DNA from: Paludibacter sp.
Lineage (GTDB): Bacteria; Bacteroidota; Bacteroidia; Bacteroidales; Paludibacteraceae
NCBI GenBank assembly: GCA_028692715.1
Contig: JAQUWU010000011.1
Location: forward strand, 1-64,000
Reading direction: 5' to 3'
DNA length: 64,000 nucleotides
The position numbers and the translations under genes are program-made. This document shows positions 56,396-64,000 of this stretch, one piece after another. The notes under the pieces were generated by a model. It did not search any database. It saw nothing but the letters and a program-made list of their open reading frames with translations, and was not told the origin of the DNA. Positions within the stretch are counted from its first letter, which is position 1, and every line of letters starts with the position of its first letter.

Positions 56396-57625
56396 TTAAA
56401 GATTCTCAAATTCTACTACCGGTAAATCATCCTCTTTGTCTTCGCTTAGTTCCGGGACATATTCTTGTTCTTCTTTCATTTGACGGGTAATCCCGAATAT
56501 TATTCCAAAGTAAATGCAAGTAATCAATATAGATGTTCCACCGCGACTAATTAATGGTAGGGGTTGCCCTGTAACTGGTATCAGACTTGTCGCAACCGAC
56601 ATATTAATAAAGGTTTGAATAACGATCATCAATGAAAGTCCGATTACAACAATAGCCGGAAAAACCGATGAACATTTAGTGGCAATTCTGCCAGCCCTGA
56701 ACAATAAAATCAAATAAAGTCCAATAACGAAAATTCCACCTATCATACCCATTTCTTCAACAATAATAGCGTAAATAAAATCGGAATAAGCCTGAGGTAA
56801 AAAGTCGCGTTCAACGCTGTTTCCGGGCATAACACCTAAAATACCACCACGAGCAATGGCAATTCTTCCATGCTGAACCTGACGATTTTCATCCGTAATC
56901 TCATATTTTGCTTTTTCGTCGTTTTTTTCTGTTTTAAATCGGTCGATACGAGCAACCCAGGTGTATGCACGGTCAAATGCTTTTGGCATCGACTCTTTTG
57001 GTACAACTTTTACGACTGCAAAACCGAGCATCAAAACGAAGACTAAACTTCCGGCAAGAAGGAATAATTTTTTTAATGAAATCCTACCAATAAACATCAT
57101 TATAAATACAACTACAAACAAAATAAATGCGGTAGAAAAATTTTCAAACAAAATAAGCGGACAAATCATTGCCAGCATTATTAATATATTCCGAAAATAA
57201 ATCCATTCGTCTGTTTTTGTGTTTTTTATACGAGAAATTAAATCAGCTGCTACAATAACTACCGAGAGTTTCGCAAGTTCTGAAGGTTGAAACTGAACAC
57301 CAAAAATAACCAGCCAACGTGTTGCATCGTTCTCGCTTTGCCCTTTGAAAAGCACATAAATAAGCATGAAAAATGATAGGATTAAGCCAGCATAAGCCAT
57401 CAGTCGAATGTATCGGTACGAAATAAGGTGAACTCCAAAGGCAATTAATGCTCCACCTGCTAAAAATCCAACGTGACGAAGCATTGGTGCAGTATGGTTG
57501 GAAGCTTTGTATGCCAATGTGCTTGATGCACTGTACATTTCGATAGCCGAAACAACGCACAACATTATAAACACAATCCATAGAATCGGGTCACCTTTTA
57601 AATATCTTTGGAACAGATTTTTCAT
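56396..57625 (-). CDS. ftsW: SEDS peptidoglycan polymerase FtsW
   Basis: This 409-residue membrane protein has about ten transmembrane helices and belongs to the SEDS family. It polymerises septal glycan with FtsI. Motifs are SASSTLAYKASNHTAPMLRH near residue 32, VIFGVQFQPSELAKLSVVI near 107, FLPQAYSDFIYAIIVEE near 275 and TGQPLPLISRGGTSILITC near 355. An RDFLP-type extracellular loop and position between murD and murG favour FtsW over RodA. The acidic C-terminal tail (ELSEDKEDDLPVVEF) is cytoplasmic. Confidence 0.95.
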   Translation of the reverse strand: MKNLFQRYLKGDPILWIVFIMLCVVSAIEMYSASSTLAYKASNHTAPMLRHVGFLAGGALIAFGVHLISYRYIRLMAYAGLILSFFMLIYVLFKGQSENDATRWLVIFGVQFQPSELAKLSVVIVAADLISRIKNTKTDEWIYFRNILIMLAMICPLILFENFSTAFILFVVVFIMMFIGRISLKKLFLLAGSLVFVLMLGFAVVKVVPKESMPKAFDRAYTWVARIDRFKTEKNDEKAKYEITDENRQVQHGRIAIARGGILGVMPGNSVERDFLPQAYSDFIYAIIVEEMGMIGGIFVIGLYLILLFRAGRIATKCSSVFPAIVVIGLSLMIVIQTFINMSVATSLIPVTGQPLPLISRGGTSILITCIYFGIIFGITRQMKEEQEYVPELSEDKEDDLPVVEFENL

Positions 57626-57712
57626 TAAATTATCATTTAATTCCTTTATTGTAAAAACAAATTACATATATTGTCTTCAGCTACCTATCAACGACTTCCA
57701 TTTGAGGTTGAA

Positions 57713-59047
57713 TCATAAATTTCTTACACAATTTTTAAATTGTTTTCCTCTGTCTTCGTAATTTTTAAACAAATCGAAGCTTGCACAGCATGGCGATAAC
57801 AAGACAGTATCACCTTGGTTTGCCATTTCATAAGCTTTATCTACTGCATCTTCCATTGATTTTACATCAATTATATTTTTGACCTTACCATCGAAAAAGC
57901 TATGTAATGCCGAATTGTTAAGTCCTAGAAAAATCAGAGCATTCACTTTCCCTTTTACCAATTCCTCAATTTCTGCATAATCATTCCCTTTGTCCGTTCC
58001 ACCAAGAATCAATACAACAGGTGTATTCATGCTTTGTAAAGCGTACCAGCACGAATTTACATTTGTTGCTTTCGAATCGTTTACAAAACGGATATTTCGA
58101 ACTGTCGACACATATTCTAATCGATGTTCTACACCCTGAAAATCCTGTAATGACTGCCTGATATTTTCTTTTTTTACATTAACAATGGTGGCCGCCAGAC
58201 CTGCTGCCATCGAGTTATAGGCGTTGTGTATTCCTTGTAATGCTAGTTCTGATGTTGGCATAGAAAAAAGTGTGTTAAGTGTTGATATAATAAATTCGTC
58301 TTTTTCAATAAATGCTTTTGTTCTTTCTGTTCTTTCAATTGCAAACGGAAATAATGATGATTGGATATTCCTTTTTGCTAATTCAGCTTTTATTATCGGG
58401 TCATTTTCCCAAAAAATAAAGGCGTCTTTTTCAGTCTGATTTTGTAAAATCCTGAATTTTGAATCGATATAATTTTGAAATTTATATTCGTATCTATCTA
58501 AGTGATCCGGTGTAATGTTCAAGAGTATCGCAATGTCTGCTTTAAATTCGGTCATTCCATCCAGTTGAAAACTACTTAATTCCAATACAAAATATTCAAA
58601 TGATCCGACGGCAACCTGTAATGCCAGACTTTGACCCACATTTCCTGCAAGACCCACATTGAGTCCGGCATTTTTCAAAATGTGATACACCAACATGGTT
58701 GTGGTAGTTTTCCCGTTGCTTCCGGTAATACATATCATTTTAGCTTTGGTATACCGGCCTGCAAACTCAATTTCAGAAATCACATGGGTTCCTTGTGCAA
58801 TTAGTTTTTTTACTAATGGAGCTTTATCCGGAATTCCCGGACTTTTGATTACTTCATCGGCATTCAAAATCAAACTTTCATTGTGTTGCTTTTCTTCCCA
58901 ACTAATGTTGTGCTCGTCTAATAAAGCTTTGTATTCAGGTTTAATCTCTGATAAATCAGATACGAAAACATTAAATCCTTGTTTTTTTGCTAACACAGCT
59001 GCTCCGGTTCCACTTTCGCCACCACCTAAAATTACAATTCGTTTCAT
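57713..59047 (-). CDS. murD: UDP-MurNAc-L-alanine--D-glutamate ligase
   Basis: This 444-residue Mur ligase adds D-glutamate. It has the N-terminal Rossmann site IVILGGGESGTGAAVLA, ATP site ITGSNGKTTTTMLVYH near residue 110, LELSSFQLDGM near 155, NITPDHLDRY near 178 and the late FVNDSKATNVNSCWYAL near 315. Length is normal. It is 87 bases ahead of ftsW. A pair of C-rich and G-rich repeats sits between mraY and this gene. Confidence 0.96.
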   Translation of the reverse strand: MKRIVILGGGESGTGAAVLAKKQGFNVFVSDLSEIKPEYKALLDEHNISWEEKQHNESLILNADEVIKSPGIPDKAPLVKKLIAQGTHVISEIEFAGRYTKAKMICITGSNGKTTTTMLVYHILKNAGLNVGLAGNVGQSLALQVAVGSFEYFVLELSSFQLDGMTEFKADIAILLNITPDHLDRYEYKFQNYIDSKFRILQNQTEKDAFIFWENDPIIKAELAKRNIQSSLFPFAIERTERTKAFIEKDEFIISTLNTLFSMPTSELALQGIHNAYNSMAAGLAATIVNVKKENIRQSLQDFQGVEHRLEYVSTVRNIRFVNDSKATNVNSCWYALQSMNTPVVLILGGTDKGNDYAEIEELVKGKVNALIFLGLNNSALHSFFDGKVKNIIDVKSMEDAVDKAYEMANQGDTVLLSPCCASFDLFKNYEDRGKQFKNCVRNL

Positions 59048-59182
59048 ATGACCCCTAACCCCTAAAAGGGAATTTAGTTACTATTATTTGTTTCAAGACT
59101 TATACTTAATTTTTTCTATTCTCTTTTTTGCTAAATGATTAAAGAGAATTTACTTATCCTATTCCCCTTAGGGCTTAGTGGT
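59048..59182. repeat. Imperfect inverted repeat between mraY and murD
   Basis: CCCCTAACCCCTAAAAGGGAAT at the murD side (59052-59073) is an imperfect inverted match to ATTCCCCTTAGGGCTTAGTG at the mraY side (from about 59160 to 59180), with an AT-rich middle. The pattern looks like a small repeat insertion about 135 bases long inside the cell-wall operon. It could fold into a long stem in the transcript. Confidence 0.5.
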
Positions 59183-60448
59183 TTATCTTATTTTCAATGT
59201 TATAATGGTTATCGCTGCCAGAATTATGCCTACTATCCAGAATCGAATGACGATTTTTGATTCAGGCAAAGCTTGTAAAGGTTTTTGGATGAGAGCCTGA
59301 ATCCCTGAATTTCCCTGCTTCTGAAAATGATGATGTAAGGGAGTCATTTTAAATATACGTTTACCTTCGCCACTTTGTTTTTTTGTGAATTTAAAATAGG
59401 ATACCTGAAACACCACGGATAAACTTTCCACAAAAAACACTCCGCATAGAATAGGAATTAATAACTCTTTGCGGGTTACTAATGCAAAGACGGCAATAAT
59501 TCCCCCAAGCGTTAGACTTCCCGTATCACCCATAAATACTTGTGCAGGAAATGAATTGTACCATAAAAAACCAATGGTTGCTCCAATAAAAGCCCCTGCA
59601 AATACAAGTAATTCTCCTGTTCCGGGTAAATACATGATATTCAAATATCCGGCGTAGTTTACGTTACCCGAAACATATGCCAGAATCCCCAGAATTACTC
59701 CCATGATGGCCGAAGAACCCGTTGCCAGACCATCTAATCCATCGGTGAGATTTGCACCATTTGATACTGCTGTAACAATGAATATTGCTACAAAAACAAA
59801 TAATATCCAACCATAATCCTGGGCTTTTTCACCCGCCCATTTAAAAGCATCGGCATAATTTAAGTTGTTGTTTTTTACAAATGGAATGGTTGTTTTTGTT
59901 GATTTTACATTTTGTTTCGAATACAGTACATTTTCAACACGTTGTGTTACTCCTTTTACTTCAATGTTTTCACGCAATATTACATCCGGACTTAAGTACA
60001 TAGTTAAACCAACAATAAGTCCTAAACCAACCTGGCCAACTATTTTGAATTTTCCTTTTAGTCCCTCTTTGTTTTTACGAAAGACTTTGATATAATCGTC
60101 CAAAAAACCGATAGCACCTAACCATACAGTGGTAATAATCATTAGTATGATATAAATATTGGTCATACTTGCCAGTAATATGGTAGGTACGAGAATTGAA
60201 ATAATAATGATAATGCCCCCCATTGTCGGTGTCCCTTTTTTGCTCATTTGGCCTTCCAGGCCAAGTTCACGAATGGTTTCGCCAATCTGTTTTTTTTGTA
60301 GATAATCAATTATTCTACGACCAAACATTGTGGAAAGCAACAATGCTAAAATAAAAGCCATACCCGTACGGAACGAAATAAAATTAAATAGTCCGCCTCC
60401 TGGAATATGAAAATTCTGATCTAAATACTGGAATAAGTGATAGAGCAT
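59183..60448 (-). CDS. mraY: Phospho-MurNAc-pentapeptide transferase
   Basis: This 421-residue enzyme links phospho-MurNAc-pentapeptide to undecaprenyl phosphate to make lipid I. It has about ten transmembrane helices. Motifs are [16 protein letters not shown] near residue 72, the metal-binding [17 protein letters not shown] near 118, [16 protein letters not shown] near 233 and [12 protein letters not shown]-type sequence ([16 protein letters not shown]) near 367. It is about 60 residues longer than the E. coli form because of an extra periplasmic segment (about 155-205), as in other Bacteroidetes. Confidence 0.96.
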   Translation of the reverse strand: MLYHLFQYLDQNFHIPGGGLFNFISFRTGMAFILALLLSTMFGRRIIDYLQKKQIGETIRELGLEGQMSKKGTPTMGGIIIIISILVPTILLASMTNIYIILMIITTVWLGAIGFLDDYIKVFRKNKEGLKGKFKIVGQVGLGLIVGLTMYLSPDVILRENIEVKGVTQRVENVLYSKQNVKSTKTTIPFVKNNNLNYADAFKWAGEKAQDYGWILFVFVAIFIVTAVSNGANLTDGLDGLATGSSAIMGVILGILAYVSGNVNYAGYLNIMYLPGTGELLVFAGAFIGATIGFLWYNSFPAQVFMGDTGSLTLGGIIAVFALVTRKELLIPILCGVFFVESLSVVFQVSYFKFTKKQSGEGKRIFKMTPLHHHFQKQGNSGIQALIQKPLQALPESKIVIRFWIVGIILAAITIITLKIR

Positions 60449-60523
60449 AATTTTTTAGTTTTATAATTATTTAATATTTTCAAAACTCTTTAGATTCTTT
60501 GTCCCTTGATGCCAAAAGTCTTT

Positions 60524-61969
60524 TTAGAAACAATTTCTTACTTCTTCTTTGTCATCAAAATGGTGTTTTACTCCCTGAACAATTTGATAATCTTCGTGTC
60601 CTTTACCGGCAACTAATACCACATCTCCTTCTTGAGCGAGTGCGCAGGCTGTTTTTATTGCTTCTCTACGATTAACAATGGTCAGACTCTTTGTTTTTTC
60701 TACCGCATCTAATCCTGCCAACATATCGTTTAGTATATCTTGTGGATCTTCAAATCTTGGGTTGTCCGAAGTCAGAATTGTTTTCCAGCTGCCGTCAACG
60801 GCTTCGCGAGCCATCATGGGGCGTTTGCCCTTGTCTCGGTTTCCGCCACAACCAACCACCGTTATCAATCGTCCATTTCCTTGTAAAATCTGATTTATTG
60901 TCCCGATAACATTATTTAAAGCATCTGGGGTGTGAGCATAATCAACAATAGCTGTATATCCTGCAGGTGAATGTAAAGTCTCAAATCGACCCGAAACAGA
61001 ATGTAATGAGCTTATAATTCGCAAAACCTCCATCTCGTCTTGTTCAAGTAGTACAGCAGCACCATAAACAGCGGATAAATTGCTGGCATTGAATTTTCCT
61101 ATAAATGAAACATTTAGCTCTTTATTGTTCATGTCCAGTAACATTCCTTCAAATCCGTGTTCCAAAATTCGGGTTTTAAAATCGGCCATGGCACGAAGTG
61201 AGTAGCTGTATTTTTTTGCTTTTGAATTTTGCAACATGACCATCCCGTTTTTGTCATCAATGTTGGTCAACGCAAAAGCATCTGACGACAAGTCATCAAA
61301 AAAACGTTTTTTTGCTCTCAGGTAATTTTCAAAAGTTACATGATAGTCAATATGATCGCGTGTAATATTGGTGAAAATTCCGCCATCAAAATCTAATCCT
61401 GCAATCCGGCGTTGATCAATAGAATGAGAACTAACTTCCATAAATGCATATTCGCAACCCGCATCTATCATTTTTGCCAATAATTCATTTAAGGTCAAAG
61501 CATCGGGAGTTGTATGAGTAGCCTCGATGGCAATATCATCGATGTAATTGCAAACGGTTGACAATAAGCCTGATTTATGACCTAATTCACGAAAAAGTTG
61601 ATACAACAATGTTGCTATCGTGGTTTTGCCATTGGTTCCGGTTATACCTATTAACGTCAATTTTGAAGATGGAAAGTTATACCAAGCCGAAGCCATTTTT
61701 CCCAAAGCGTCTGCACTGTTTGCAACTTTAATGTAAGTTATGGCAGAATGTATTGCAATTGGTATTTCTTCGCAAACAATGGCAACAGCTCCTTTTTCAA
61801 TGGCCATATCAATAAATTGATGACCATCCGAAGCGGTGCCTCGGGTTGCTACAAAGACACAACCTGCATCTACTTTACGAGAATCAAATTGTATAGCAGA
61901 AATTTCAATATCTGCTTTTCCTGTTGTTGATATTAAAATGACATTTTGTAATAAATCGGTTAATAACAT
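60524..61969 (-). CDS. murE: UDP-MurNAc-tripeptide synthetase (meso-diaminopimelate-adding)
   Basis: This 481-residue Mur ligase adds the third residue of the stem peptide. It has the ATP site [19 protein letters not shown] near residue 111, [15 protein letters not shown] near 155, [15 protein letters not shown] near 176, and [20 protein letters not shown] near 367. The motif [10 protein letters not shown] near 398 contains DNPR, the specificity mark of enzymes that add meso-diaminopimelate rather than lysine. It starts 20 bases after the ftsI stop. Confidence 0.97.
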   Translation of the reverse strand: MLLTDLLQNVILISTTGKADIEISAIQFDSRKVDAGCVFVATRGTASDGHQFIDMAIEKGAVAIVCEEIPIAIHSAITYIKVANSADALGKMASAWYNFPSSKLTLIGITGTNGKTTIATLLYQLFRELGHKSGLLSTVCNYIDDIAIEATHTTPDALTLNELLAKMIDAGCEYAFMEVSSHSIDQRRIAGLDFDGGIFTNITRDHIDYHVTFENYLRAKKRFFDDLSSDAFALTNIDDKNGMVMLQNSKAKKYSYSLRAMADFKTRILEHGFEGMLLDMNNKELNVSFIGKFNASNLSAVYGAAVLLEQDEMEVLRIISSLHSVSGRFETLHSPAGYTAIVDYAHTPDALNNVIGTINQILQGNGRLITVVGCGGNRDKGKRPMMAREAVDGSWKTILTSDNPRFEDPQDILNDMLAGLDAVEKTKSLTIVNRREAIKTACALAQEGDVVLVAGKGHEDYQIVQGVKHHFDDKEEVRNCF

Positions 61970-61989
61970 TTTGTTTATAATTAAATGAT

Positions 61990-64000
61990 TTATTGTAAGT
62001 TGATTAATATAGTACAGCCTTTTCTTGCAATAGTTCCGGGGGGCACATTTTGAGATACTACTTTTCCCCGTCCTTCTACCTGAACATTCAAACCAAGCCC
62101 TTCAGCTAAATACACTGCATCTTTTGCCCCCATTCCGGTTAAGTCAGGGACTTTATTGCCTGTAGTAGAAACGGGTTCTATCTGTGTTTGCTTCTCAGTT
62201 GTAAATGATTTAACCCAATCTGCAGACGACGAAGGAAGTGATAATTTTAAATTCGACATTACCGTTTGTAATGATTTATAATTTCCTGATTTCAAATAGG
62301 GGTCGTCTGGATATGTAATTGTTGAATCTTTATCAAAAGTGTTTGGTTTTCTGTTTGATTTTAGAGCCATTACTCTTTCGGCAACGTTTTTAAATACTGA
62401 ACCGGCCATTTTACCACCCGAAGGATAACCAATCCGTGGTTCGCGAATCACCACTATACAAGAGTACTGTGGGTCATCGGCCGGGAAATATCCGCAAAAT
62501 GATACTTGATGGGTTTTCCCTCCCGATTTATATCCCGAAGCTCCCTTCGAAATTTGTGCTGTGCCTGTTTTACCGGCAATACGAACGAACTTCGATTTCA
62601 TATTGTGAGCAGTTCCATAATTTCCTTCTATTACTCCCAACAAAGCCTCTTTTATATCACGCAATGTAGTGGGTTTACAGATTGATTCATTAATCGTTTC
62701 TGTTTCAAATGTTTTTACAACCTGACCATTTTTACTGATTGATTTTGTAAAAAATGGTTTTATCATTTTTCCATTGTTTGCAATGGCATTATAAAATGTC
62801 AATGTGTAAATTGGTGGAATTTCCGTTTCATATCCAATTGACATCCATGGCAATGTAGTTGCAGACCAATATCTCGATTTATCCTTTGGATGACGAATCT
62901 GCGGTGTTGCAGTGCCGGGAATTTCGAGATTCAGATGCTCATTCAATTTCATTTTGTAAAGCTTGTCAACGAATTCAGATGGATTGCTACCGTATGCTTT
63001 TACAATAACCTTTGAAACTCCAACATTTGAAGATGCATGAATGGTGTTTGCTATTGAAATTTTTCCGAAACCTCCATGATTAGCATTCCAGTCTTTCATG
63101 GCACTTGTGCCAAAATAATAAATACCATTTCCTGTATCGACTGAATCTGTAATTTTCACTTTCCCATCGTCCAATGCTACCATTAAAGAAGCCGTTTTAA
63201 ATGTTGAGCCCGGTTCTACCATATCCGAAACCACACCGTTTTTATTTTCCGAATACGATTTGTCGGCATTTTGCTGCATATTCACAATTGCTTTTACTTC
63301 GCCTGAGTGAACTTCCATTAGCACAACATATCCCGAAGCGGCATCAAAAGATTTTAAGCTGTCTACCAATGCCTTTTCCGCAATATCTTGCAGATTAATG
63401 TCGAGAGTTGTTGTAATGTCCATTCCATCAATAGGCTCTACCTGAACTGTTTCCATATACCGGTTTGCCACTTTTTGACGAATAGAAATTCCCGGAGTTC
63501 CAAGCAATTCTTTGTTAAAATATAATTCCAACCCATTTTTTCCGCCTTTCGATTCATCCGCATAAATATCTCCCACTGTTCGGGAGGCTAATGACCCAAA
63601 GGGTTTAACACGCTTGAAAAGCTCTTTTGTTATGAGTCCGCTTTTGTTCCTTCCCAATCGAAATAGTGGAAATGTTTTTAGTTCTTTCAATTCGGCATAT
63701 GTTATTCTGCGTTGAATAAGCCGAAACTCCCCTTTCCCTTTTTTATAAGCCTGTATGATACATGTCTTGTACTCGTACGCAGTTTTGTCTTTGAAAAATG
63801 AGGATAAATACATCGAAACAGAATCTATATTTTGTTTGAATAATATCCCCCCTTTTTCATGTAGTGCGGGAACGCGTAAATCCATATAAATATAATATGT
63901 TGGGATTGAACTTGCCATTAACCGACCATCGCAAGCAAAAATATTCCCTCTGTTGGGTCGTACAACAATATCTGTTTTTATGCTTTGAGCTGCTAATGCC
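61990..64000 (-). CDS. ftsI: Class B penicillin-binding protein FtsI (PBP3-like), 5' end cut by the window
   Basis: The frame stays open to the right edge: upstream of an internal ATG at 63918 it reads [17 protein letters not shown], the normal pre-transpeptidase motif of this family, so the true start lies outside. At least 669 residues are present. Transpeptidase boxes are [10 protein letters not shown] (the SxxK Ser), [11 protein letters not shown] (SxN) and [11 protein letters not shown] (KTG). One C-terminal PASTA domain follows ([20 protein letters not shown] and a terminal TILINLQ). It cross-links septal peptidoglycan with FtsW. Position ahead of murE fits the dcw order. Confidence 0.96.
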   Translation of the reverse strand, partial: ALAAQSIKTDIVVRPNRGNIFACDGRLMASSIPTYYIYMDLRVPALHEKGGILFKQNIDSVSMYLSSFFKDKTAYEYKTCIIQAYKKGKGEFRLIQRRITYAELKELKTFPLFRLGRNKSGLITKELFKRVKPFGSLASRTVGDIYADESKGGKNGLELYFNKELLGTPGISIRQKVANRYMETVQVEPIDGMDITTTLDINLQDIAEKALVDSLKSFDAASGYVVLMEVHSGEVKAIVNMQQNADKSYSENKNGVVSDMVEPGSTFKTASLMVALDDGKVKITDSVDTGNGIYYFGTSAMKDWNANHGGFGKISIANTIHASSNVGVSKVIVKAYGSNPSEFVDKLYKMKLNEHLNLEIPGTATPQIRHPKDKSRYWSATTLPWMSIGYETEIPPIYTLTFYNAIANNGKMIKPFFTKSISKNGQVVKTFETETINESICKPTTLRDIKEALLGVIEGNYGTAHNMKSKFVRIAGKTGTAQISKGASGYKSGGKTHQVSFCGYFPADDPQYSCIVVIREPRIGYPSGGKMAGSVFKNVAERVMALKSNRKPNTFDKDSTITYPDDPYLKSGNYKSLQTVMSNLKLSLPSSSADWVKSFTTEKQTQIEPVSTTGNKVPDLTGMGAKDAVYLAEGLGLNVQVEGRGKVVSQNVPPGTIARKGCTILINLQ

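Overview
The window comes from an AT-rich member of the Bacteroidota, most likely the order Bacteroidales. The evidence is two SusC/SusD pairs, many lipoproteins with short Cys-type signal peptides, promoters of the TAnnTTTG class, little Shine-Dalgarno signal, and C-terminal tails like those of type IX secretion cargo. A family-level placement is not safe from this sequence.

Region 1 (1-30,900, all + strand) is a pectin-type polysaccharide utilization locus. After the 3' remnant of a secreted protein come a GH105 unsaturated-uronyl hydrolase, a GH28 exo-polygalacturonase and a PL1 pectate lyase. Next are three paralogous DUF5060/TIM-barrel glycosidases interleaved with two nearly identical ribose-binding-protein-like genes that lack signal peptides. 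A long co-directional operon follows: FAS1 lipoprotein, SusC, SusD, FAS1 lipoprotein, FAS1 lipoprotein, a shortened SusC, SusD, a broken copy of a beta-helix protein, and then the intact beta-helix protein with a sorting tail. A strong terminator closes the locus. The enzymes would cut homogalacturonan or rhamnogalacturonan backbones outside the cell and in the periplasm, and the SusCD pairs would import the oligomers. No hybrid two-component or sigma/anti-sigma regulator is visible inside the locus.

Region 2 (30,950-39,450) starts with a ~407-bp repeat-like element with short inverted ends, directly upstream of a ribB homologue broken by an in-frame TGA. A DeoR-type regulator overlaps the ribB 3' end. 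Housekeeping genes follow: recA, preceded by a (TAA)14 microsatellite in its leader, a UvrD/PcrA helicase, a small acyltransferase, an omega-amidase-like nitrilase, ssb, a Dabb protein and a small exported protein.

Region 3 (39,700-50,200, all - strand) carries nadB, a GNAT-like protein, cstA, a large GH18/deacetylase/GT2 fusion, rlmD and yqeY.

Region 4 (50,269-64,000, - strand) is the division and cell-wall (dcw) cluster in the order ftsI-murE-mraY-murD-ftsW-murG-murC-ftsQ-ftsA-ftsZ. ftsI runs off the right edge. MurE carries the DNPR motif expected for meso-diaminopimelate peptidoglycan. murF and ddl are not in the visible part. Small repeats sit in the mraY-murD and murG-murC junctions.
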